Assembly (NCBI GenBank): GCA_036925085.1
Contig: JAUPFP010000001.1
Location: 3,977,001-4,041,000, forward strand
Reading direction: 5' to 3'
Source of the DNA: Brachycybe producta
Lineage: Eukaryota; Arthropoda; Diplopoda; Playtdesmida; Andrognathidae
DNA length: 64,000 bases
Positions 33,007 through 41,335 of this stretch are shown here, one piece after another (position 1 is the stretch's first letter; each line of letters opens with the position of its first letter). Position numbers and translations under genes: made by a program. Below the pieces are notes generated by a model. That model did no database searches, was not told the DNA's origin, and saw only the letters and a list, made by a program, of their open reading frames with translations.

Positions 33007-35016
33007 TTAAGTAGTATCTAAAAGCAAAGGGTAGTTATTTTCGCAAACAGAAATTGAAGTTGTAGGTTGACCATCATTTGGCAGATTTAGCCATGACAAG
33101 TCACCGTTGTCACCGTTGACCATTGCAACATAATTGTCCTTTTGTGGGCTACCAGGTTTCCAAGGTGAAAAAGAAGTGTCCCATTGAGTTTGATCGACAA
33201 AAGTGAACGTTTCAGCCGTAGAAGAACGATTCATTCCGAGCCAGAAAAAGACACTTTGATCAGCCGATTCATAATTATCTTTTATGGCCTGAATGATGAA
33301 ATCGTGTTTCTCTTGGTTATTGTCAACGACCATTCTCATGTCCCTCTTTCTGCAGGTGTCATAGCTATCTAACCATGTTTGTCCAGTTAGGTCGGTGTAA
33401 AGGAAAATAACGCTGTCACCTTTCTGAGTGCATTTTGAGCATGAAAGAACTATGAAAACCCCCCCAAAAATAGTTTTCTATACTTGTTTATGTGTGGACA
33501 AGTGGTACATTGGGTTAGTTTATGTTGAAATGCTATGTTGACACTAGTGTCAATTTTGAAGCCGTGGCCTCTACTGGTGCCTAGTGTCAACTAAGCTATT
33601 TTAGTATATTATGATACGTACCATCACAGTTATCTTTCAGTGGGAAAGGACACATACAATAGTAATTTATACCAGTTGTACGAAAAATTGCTTTGCACGT
33701 CCCAGTACGTTTGCAAGGATTTGGATTACACTGATCTGGAGCAGTCTGAAAAAGATTGCAAACAATGTTACATTAAAATTTGCATGTTTTGCTCAATTTG
33801 AACTTTTTTGTGCAAATTGCAATATGCACAGACAATAATCAGTAAAGTCAATTTTTTTTTTGCTTAAAATTGCTACAAAATAAACGTGAAATGACCATTA
33901 CAATTACAAATACAATTAGTACTCTGCTAGCAGCCAAATAGGCCTATGGCAGAGGGACATAAAAGTCCACATGCAGCATTAAGCATTGTCAAGCACATGT
34001 ATAAAAAACCAAAATGAATAGACAAATGTCAATCCCACAAAACAAAATTTTCCCCATTCACCACTTCCTCAGGAAGAGAGTTCCATTGTCTTATAACTCT
34101 AGGAAAAAAAGACCAATAATATGAATCTGTCCTAGGAAAAACCTCCTAATTTTCCTAGAGTGGTCAGCCCTGGTTCCAACCCTTTTCGATGACACTCTGA
34201 TACTACATGAGTGCCATATTATGTAAAATAATAATCAGTTTAAGCCTAAATAAAGATGTATTAAATGCACAATTTGCATAGGTTTTTTTTTTTAAAAAAA
34301 ATTGCATAAAGTTGTTTAAAGTTTTTTTTAAAAACATTTTTTGGTCAGAATGATATTCTACGTACGAAGAGTTTGTTAGACGAAATCGTTTTTGATTTTT
34401 CATTTTCTGTTATTACTTTTGATTATTGCAGCTGTGTTAATTGTTTCAGACATTTAATTATGCTTTTATTACATAACATACACTTTTTATTAGCATAAAA
34501 CGAACAATTACTATAGTTTGTATATTTTTGCATTTTTAGATATATTTTCAATATGCATAAAACGCATAATTTCTAAACAAAAATCAATATATAAATAAAT
34601 GCATATCACAAACGCACACATAATAATGCAATAAAAACTGAACTTGCATAGCATATACAATTATAATAACATAAAAACATTGCCTGTTCTATTGCATAGA
34701 AATCCGTGCCAATTTCATCAGTCATTTTCTTTTCCCATTCTTCCCAGTAGTAACTTAGCATGATTTCGCACGTACCCGTGTTACCTGATTGATCAGGAAT
34801 AAAATTAAAAATATTGTGTTCTGTAATATTGTCACCAAGAAATGCACATTGGGTAAATGTCACATTCTTGTGGGTTTCAATCGGAGTTCCATTAAACTTT
34901 TTGCCTGAAGTTTTGGTGTACAAAAGTGATTTTACTGTTAATGCTTGACCATCAAATGGTTTTTTAGAAATTAATAAAATTAAACAAATTAATAACAACA
35001 TTACTAAAGGATGCAT
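33007..35016 (-). CDS. Secreted PAN-EGF-CTLD lectin-like protein, paralogue 4 (3 exons, GC donor)
   Basis: Exons (minus): 35016-34684, 33745-33622, 33449-33007; 900 nt, 299 aa, phases 0 and 1. The intron 1 donor is GAACAG|GCAATG (GC-AG); the others are TTTCAG|ACTGCT, GATG|GTACGT and TCATAG|TTCTTT. Exon 1 is MHPLVMLLLICLILLIS (signal) plus a PAN-like module (KKFNGTPIETHKNVTFTQCA, FNFIPDQSG, TCEIM, TDEIGTDFYAIEQ). Exon 2 is an EGF module: PDQCNPNPCKRTGTC, YYCMCPFPL, NCDG. Exon 3 is a CTLD: LSCSKC, TWLDSYDTCRK, FFWLGMNRSS, FTFVDQTQWD, NYVAMVNGDNG, LNLPNDGQ, SVCENNY. The first exon is closest to paralogue 5, but exons 2 and 3 are closest to paralogue 3, so the gene is a mosaic. A minus-strand AATAAA lies at 32890-32885, about 117 nt past the stop. 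Intron 1 holds a LINE fragment. A (TTG)n tract adjoins the start codon. Confidence 0.88.
33890..34205 (-). pseudogene. LINE 3' end in intron 1 of paralogue 4
   Basis: On the minus strand this encodes RTDSYYWSFFPRVIRQWNSL followed by PEEVVNGENFVLWD and a stop. That is the FFpRv-WN-LP signature at the C-terminus of LINE ORF2 proteins. About 110 bp of its 3' UTR (TGCTTGACAATGCTTAATGC ... CATAGGCCTATTTGGCTGC) recur at 63388-63500. 5'-truncated and inactive. Confidence 0.8.
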
Positions 35017-35019
35017 TTT

Positions 35020-35020
35020 C

Positions 35021-35061
<41 letters not shown>
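35020..35061. repeat. (TTG)n microsatellite abutting the start of paralogue 4
   Basis: About fourteen TTG units begin three bases upstream of the minus-strand ATG and so lie in the presumed 5' UTR as (CAA)n. Confidence 0.9.
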
Positions 35062-35063
<2 letters not shown>

Positions 35064-35975
35064 AAAACTGATACCGTAATGGTTTTAATGATGCTAGATT
35101 CTATTTGTCACACACATATGTCACATGTCATTGGTGAGATTGACATTTGCACATATTACATGTATAGTCCATAATTGCACCATATGGTACATTATAGTCC
35201 ATTATTGCAAATATTCATTCAGATTTCTTTTCTGATTGCTTATTCAGTTTATTAAATGTACCATTATTTAAATTAAATTAAATTGAATTGAAATTTCTTT
35301 TGTTTAACAATATGTATGCCACTTACATTGTTTAGAAGGCAATAATAATTGCATAATTTGAATCCATTAGTTTATTATTGATTTTCTCTATTGTAAATTG
35401 TATTGTATTGTGTTATACCTTTTAATAGACAGGTATTATTAATAATAAATCAATAATTCATTCAGAACTAACAGTGTCAGCACTTAATTATAGCTTTGTG
35501 ATATTATTAATGTCACAGATACATGTTGATATATTTAAAAAAAATAAACATTCTTGTCATTTTGCAATAAGTGTTTAGTAAAAATGATTTTCAAAATGTT
35601 ATATAGGCCTACTGTTTATTTTGAAATATATATTAATGAAAATACTTTGAGTATGTATTCGTGTGCTATTCTAGTTTTTAATACACATTAAATTCTGTCT
35701 TATAAGGCTACTTCTATATTCTATGTTTAATATGAAAATATTTATCTGAACTAACTTGTAAGAACTTGATAATAATAACTGAAAACAGTACGCCATATTT
35801 AAGTTGCTATAAATAGTTTATTTTGAAAGATATTGTGATGAAAATACAGTTAAAAACATTGCTTTAACACATCTTTCTTTCTGAACACTGAAAATCTTTT
35901 TAAAGCTATCGTTAATTAATTAACTAATAAATAACAAAATAGGTGTAAATTGAAAGGGCCCACCTGGTGTTAATT

Positions 35976-35976
<1 letters not shown>
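35062..35976. other. Upstream flank of paralogue 4
   Basis: AT-rich. F3-like fragments (TTTATTTTGAAATATATATT, TTTATTTTGAAAGATATTGT) lie near 35610 and 35820. No gene seen. Confidence 0.45.

Positions 35977-36055
<79 letters not shown>
35977..36055. repeat. (AAT)n microsatellite
   Basis: About 25 AAT units. The minus-strand Leu-rich frame at 35920-36177 is its translation. Confidence 0.95.
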
Positions 36056-36056
<1 letters not shown>

Positions 36057-36114
36057 TAATAACAATAATTATAATATGAATAACAACAATAATAATAATA
36101 TGAACAATAACAAT

Positions 36115-36430
36115 GATATTCGGCTTTGTATGCAAAATATGAAGCAGATGTTTCTCAATCTGGGGCCCAAGAGCCAATTGTGAAGAGACACTCCCATTTA
36201 GATCAACCGACTATTATGATTTTCTCAATCAAACATACTTGTTAGAGGGTAGAACTCTAATTGATAACTGAATGTGTGTAGACACCTAGCCTCTAACCAG
36301 CCTTTTTGATTAGAAAAAGGCATATTTGCAGTTGTAATCTAATGATGATGATTATTATTTCACAATTGGCACTCTGGCCACAAATTGAGAAACATTTGCA
36401 TAATATAACTTGCATAAAAATCCGAGCATT
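36115..36430. mobile_element. F1 foldback element, copy 4
   Basis: ATGTTTCTCAATCTGGGGCC and AAGAGCCAATTGTGAAG at the left; inverse at the right (CACAATTGGCACTCTGGCC ... AATTGAGAAACATTTGC ... AAAAATCCGAGCA). The left end is less well preserved. Confidence 0.7.
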
Positions 36431-36560
36431 AATAATAATAGTGAAAATAGTAACATAATAAAATAACCATTATTGTTGTGCAAATAGTAATAATCCTACA
36501 ATCAGAACTAGTAACTATAGAACCAGTGAGTTTTTAAATAGATTTAAACCAAATTTTTTT

Positions 36561-38152
36561 TTATGAATAATCATTTTCGCAAACTGAAATTGGTGGCAAA
36601 CCAATTTGCATTTGACCTTCATTTACCATATTACGAAAGGACCAATTGACACTCGGACTGTTAGTAATTCCAACATAGAGTGTATCTTGAGCCGTGTATT
36701 TTTCAAACGGTTCGAATGAACCATCTGAAAGAGTGCCATCAACATATCTGAATTTTTCAGTATTAATGGTTCGATTCATTCCTATCCAAAAAAAGACCCT
36801 CGAATATTGCGGATAGACTTTTGTTATGGTCTCTATGATGAAGTTGTGCTTTTCTTGGTCTTTGTCCAATAACATCCTCATTCCCAAACTACGGCAATAA
36901 TCGTAATTATCGAGCCACGTCCTCGGATCTGCTGTGCTGGCGTTGACAAAAATGATCAAGTTGCCATTTTGATTACATGTATCACATGACATTTCTGTAA
37001 TTTTGGAAGCATTTATGATTGGTATTTATTATGACAACAATATTGTGACAAAAGTGTGAACATTGCTTTCATACCTTCACAATAATTTCCTCCTAAAGGG
37101 AATGGGCATGTGCAGAAAAAATTGTTGCCATTTCTGCGAATCATTATTCTGCATTCTCCATTATTTCGGCATGGATTTTCTGCACAAGGATCTGGAATGA
37201 TCTGAAAAATTACAAAAAAAACATTGTTAATTAAAGATGACATTTGGATATTTGCCTTAAGCACCACCACACATGCCCTAATGCCTATTGCCCTAAAAGG
37301 ATGATTAAACAGTTGAGCATGCATTTTTGTGAAATTTTCATTCCTCATTTGATCAAAAATTGAGTGACTCTCACTATCCGCCATGTTGTTACTAGGTTAA
37401 ATTTCGTTGAACAACAAGAAGTTACTAATTTAACCATTCAATATGTGGTTAACCACACTGTGTCTATGCAGTTTAGTTAACTCTATTGTTCAGATATTTA
37501 AACTTGATTAATGTTACCAGAATTTTTTCCATTAGAATATTAATTATGGTTAACCTTTTTAACTGCAATTAATTTTTTTTAAAGCTTTGTCTACCAATAC
37601 ATTTGTAATTGGTAAAAGCAAATTTTTAGAATAACATTTTGACAGAACAATAGACAAAACACGTATATAACATAATATGTTATGGTTGCTTTGTATATAA
37701 ACATAACTGACGCGAAAACATATTCAAACAAAGTCAGATGACGTGAAAACACAATGCTAATCCAGTGCAAGTGCCAAGTATACTTTCTAGTCCATAAATA
37801 TTACAAATATTAATTTTGCCTTTTCTAGTTGGTAGAAATCCGTACCAATTTCGTCAGTCATATTATTTTGCCAGCCTTTCCAATAGTAATTTAGTAGAAT
37901 TTGGCAAGTGCCCATCTTGCCCAAATGATCATGAATAAAATTAAATATATTGTGATCATGTTTGTCACCAAGTATTGCACATTGTGAAAGTGTCACATGA
38001 TTGTGTATTTGAAGTGGATCTCCATTAAATTTTTTTCCTGATGTTCTTGTGTACATCACTGATTGTCCAGTTGTTACTTGACCATTCAATGGTTTAGAAT
38101 AACTTAGTAAAGTTAAACCTATCAGTGTTGTTAAAATGACTAAAATGTTCAT
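36561..38152 (-). CDS. Secreted PAN-EGF-CTLD lectin-like protein, paralogue 5 (3 exons, GC donor)
   Basis: Exons (minus): 38152-37820, 37201-37075, 36994-36561; 894 nt, 297 aa, phases 0 and 1. The intron 1 donor is GAAAAG|GCAAAA (GC-AG); the others are TTTCAG|ATCATT, GAAG|GTATGA and ATTACAG|AAATG. Exon 1 is MNILVILTTLIGLTLLS (signal) plus a PAN-like module (KKFNGDPLQIHNHVTLSQCA, FNFIHDHLG, TCQIL, TDEIGTDFYQLEK). Exon 2 is an EGF module, IPDPCAENPCRNNGEC, FFCTCPFPLGG, YCEG, one codon longer than in the other copies. Exon 3 is a [67 protein letters not shown]. Exon 1 is closest to paralogue 4 and exon 3 to paralogue 2. It is the most upstream gene of the array; the poly-G run at about 38160-38170 lies just before its start. 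Confidence 0.88.
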
Positions 38153-38478
38153 TTTTTTTGGGGGGGGGGGCTTTGTTGTTTTATGACCAAACTCTAATGT
38201 TCAAATGATGAAGAAATTTCTGCTTGTACCAATTATAATTATTGTTTTCAACTTGTTTGTTGTCAATAGCAAATTTTGCTATTTTTAAGTTTGGCTATAA
38301 TATTGCTAGACTTGTTTTCTATTATTGGTTGGTTGGTCTATTTAATTTATTATAGTTAAAATGAATAAGCTTTTTAATTGTTTTATTATGTGTATCACTT
38401 AGATGACAGTTGTTGTGTTGAAACATTTATGAGAGTTGTAAGCCTAATACAATTTGTAATATTCATTTCTCAAATTAT

Positions 38479-38520
<42 letters not shown>

Positions 38521-38674
38521 CAGGTTTTGCGCACACAATAGGATTTATAAACCTAATCAATTAATCACATTTTTATTGAACAAGAAATGTCGTACAAAAC
38601 ACTAATTAATTATTGTGTTGTTACCCATTAGAAATTTTAGTTAAATGTCAGTAGAGTTAGGCGTTTTTTTTACA
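38153..38674. other. Upstream flank of paralogue 5 with (GA)n
   Basis: Contains a G run at about 38160-38170 and a (GA)n microsatellite at about 38482-38520. The plus-strand frame at 38378-38605 runs through the GA tract and is not supported. Confidence 0.5.
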
Positions 38675-38822
38675 TTGGGATGAAAATTTGAACGTTTTGA
38701 AAATTTCAACTGGTGAAAAATTGAACAAAAGGTGGCCTTTGCCTATGATAGTCTCAATGGGTGAGGGCAATGTTTCATCTATTTTTCGCTAGTTGAAATT
38801 TTCACCCCAGTGGAAACTAGGC
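38675..38822. repeat. Foldback repeat, TTTCAACTGGTGAAAAAT arms
   Basis: AAAATTTCAACTGGTGAAAA at the left and TTTTCGCTAGTTGAAATTTT at the right are near-inverse. A related half occurs at about 535-600 inside F1 copy 1. Confidence 0.6.
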
Positions 38823-38962
38823 CTTAGGGTGAAAACATGCAAAATTGAACTGCGACTTCAGTGTCATATTAAAAACAAGGAATTCAAGGAACCCTCTATA
38901 GACCTCCATTGCTTTAATATATGCTTTCATATATCAAATAACCAACTTTTTTTCATTGCTAC

Positions 38963-39275
38963 ACGTGTGTGCATGAGTACGCACATGAACTCATGTGCTC
39001 GCATGAGTACACACATGTACACACGTGTGCACATGTGTACGCACATTTACACACATGCACACATGAGTACGCACATTTACACACATACGCACATGAGTAC
39101 GCACATTTACACACGTGCAAACATGTGTACGCACATTTATGCACATGCGCGCATGCGTATGCACATTTACACACGTGCGCGCATGTGTATGCACATGTAC
39201 ACTTGTGTGCATGTGTATGCACATGTACACACTTGTGTGCACATGTACACATGTGTGCGCATGTGTATATAGATA
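38963..39275. repeat. Minisatellite of about 30 bp (ACACATGTGTACGCACATTT)
   Basis: About ten units of alternating purine/pyrimidine CACATGAGTACGCACATTTA type. Because ACACATGTGT is self-complementary, long spurious frames (His/Cys/Tyr-rich) appear on both strands. Possible Z-DNA-prone tract, by inference from composition. Confidence 0.85.
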
Positions 39276-39299
39276 AACACATGTATGTACTCACGTACA

Positions 39300-39830
39300 T
39301 GACATAGTTACATGTGATGCGCATGCATCATTCATTTGTAATAATATGGTTTAAAATGAAAATACGTCACAAAAATAAAAACAGAACATAGAAAGGAATA
39401 CCCCTCCTAAATAATAGAAAAGTCCCCCTTTCGAATGGTACAACTGGAAAGAGGAAGAATCTCGGTTTTTTTAAAAAAAATTACATTTTTAAAAAATCGA
39501 AATTCTATATATCAAATTGCTCTAAAATTTCAATTTTTTCCAGTTTCATCGTAAGAATGTGTACATCATTTTAGGTCTGATAACATTTTATTGTAAGTGA
39601 CCCCGTTTTCGAGTTGTTCCACCCACAAAAAACTATGACCAAAAACTCAAAATTTGTTTCTAAAAAATGCATAAAAAATAACCCCTGGGTAAAATTTTCT
39701 AATTTATTGTCAGGAGCATCATATTGACCCACAGAATCAAATAAAAAATACTGCATGTCTTTAACTCATTCCGTTCTTGAGTTGTTCGACCCACAAAATC
39801 GGGTTCTGGACACAGACACACACATCCTTT
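39300..39830. mobile_element. Inverted relative of the 11878-12785 element interior
   Basis: Reverse complement of about 12060-12640: shared blocks include GGAATACCCCTCCTAAATAAT, CCGTTTTCGAGTTGTTCC and ATAACCCCTGGGTAAAATTT. The terminal repeats seen at 11.9 kb are absent, so this copy is truncated or belongs to a related family. Confidence 0.7.
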
Positions 39831-39859
39831 TTTGCCCCTTGTCTTGCATGATCCTATAT

Positions 39860-39889
39860 ACCTCCATTGCTCTTTAGAGCAATGGAGGT
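39860..39889. other. 30-bp near-perfect palindrome
   Basis: ACCTCCATTGCTCT, then TT, then AGAGCAATGGAGGT: a 14-bp perfect stem with a 2-bp centre. A half copy (ACCTCCATTGCT) occurs near 38908. It sits about 180 bp before the satellite block. Confidence 0.75.
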
Positions 39890-40067
39890 CAAAAAAACAT
39901 ACTGTAGTAAAGAATCGAAGAGGTATCACCTTATCTAAGGTTCGGAGAGTAAGAGGTGTGCTCATAAACGAAGGACGCTCCACTCCTGGCAACCTTCTTT
40001 CATTCGCTTTTCTACTCACTATTTTACTTATTTTTTTGCCCCACTTTTATCAAAAGTAGCCAAAATA
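39890..40067. other. Unique sequence bordering the satellite block
   Basis: No gene or repeat recognised. A minus-strand 106-codon frame at 39699-40019 crosses from the truncated repeat into this stretch and is not supported. Confidence 0.4.
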
Positions 40068-41335
40068 GCTATTTTGTGTCCATTTGCGCCACGGATTTGT
40101 GTCCATTTGGTCATTTTTGCCGCCATTTGGTCATTTTCGCCGCCATTTTGTGTCCATTTGTCCAGTTTCGGTGCCATTTTATGTCCATTTGTACATTTTG
40201 CCGCCATTTTGTGTACATTTTCGCCGCCTTTTTGGTTCCATCTTTGTCGCCATTTTGTGTCCATTTTCGCTGCCAGTTTGTCCATTTTCGCCACCAGTTT
40301 GTGTCCATTTTCGCGGCCAGTTTGTGTCCATTTTCGCGGCCAGTTTGTGTCCATTTTCGCGGCCAGTTTGTGTCCATTTTCGCCGCCAGTTTGTGTCCAT
40401 TTTCGCGGCCAGTTTGTGTCCATTTTCGCCACCAGTTTGTGTCCATTTTTGCCGCCAGTTTGTGTCCATTTTCGCCGCCAGTTTGTGTCCATTTTCGCCG
40501 CCAGTTTGTGTCCATTTTCGCCGCCAGTTTGTGTCCATTTTCGCCGCCAGTTTGTGTCCATTTGCGAAGCCATTTTGTGTCAATTTTCGCCACCTTTTTG
40601 TGACCATTTTCGTTGCCATTTTGTGTCCATCTTCGCCGCCATTTTGTGTCCATTTTCGCCGCCATTTTGTGCCCATTTTCGTCGCCATTTTGTGTCCATT
40701 TTCGCCGCCATTTTGTATCCATTTTCACCGCCATTTTGTATCCGTTTTCACTGCCATTTTCACTGCCAGTTTGTGTCCATTTTCGCGGCCATTTTGTGTC
40801 CATTTTCGCCGCCTTTTTGTGTCCACTTTCGAGCCATATTCTATCCATTTTTGACGCCATTTTCTATCCATTTTCGCCGCCATTTTGTGTCCACTTTCGC
40901 CGCCAGTTTGGGTCCACTTTCGCCGCCAGTTTGTGTCCATTTTCGCCGCCAGTTTATGTCCATTTTCGACGCCATTTTGGGTCCATTTTCGCCGCTTTTT
41001 TGTGTTCATTTTTTGCCGCCGTTTTGTGTCCATTTTCGCAGCCAGTTTGTTTCCATTTTCGCCACCTTTGTGTGACCATTTTCGACGCCATTTTGTGTCC
41101 ATTTTTGACGCCATTTTGAGTCCATTTTTGCTGCAATTTTGGGTCCATTTTCGCCGCTTTTTTGTGTTCATTTTTTGCCGCCGTTTTGTGTCCATTTTCG
41201 CAGCCAGTTTGTTTCCATTTTCGCCACCTTTGTGTGACCATTTTCGACGCCATTTTGTGTCCATTTTTGACGCCATTTTGTGTCCATTTTTGGCAACCAT
41301 TTTGTGTCCATTTTTGCTGCCATTTTTCATCTTTC
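40068..41335 (+). repeat. 23-bp satellite array, left arm (GCCGCCATTTTGTGTCC)
   Basis: Roughly 55 units of a 23-bp monomer made of TTTGTGTCCATTTTCGCC and GCCAG or GCCAT, on the plus strand as written. A GCCAG subtype dominates 40265-40565 and GCCAT the remainder. A seven-monomer block (about 161 bp) is duplicated: about 40979-41117 and 41140-41280. Because 23 is not divisible by 3 and the unit lacks stops in all phases, long spurious frames with a 23-residue period appear. The same monomer, inverted, forms 58385-59735. Confidence 0.95.

Noticed and set aside
38793-39324. Overlapping His/Tyr/Cys-rich frames on both strands
   Set aside because: Self-complementary ACACATGTGT minisatellite; both strands stay open for the same reason.
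40068-41335. CRISPR array
   Set aside because: The repeats are contiguous with no unique spacers, have a 23-bp period and lie in animal DNA.
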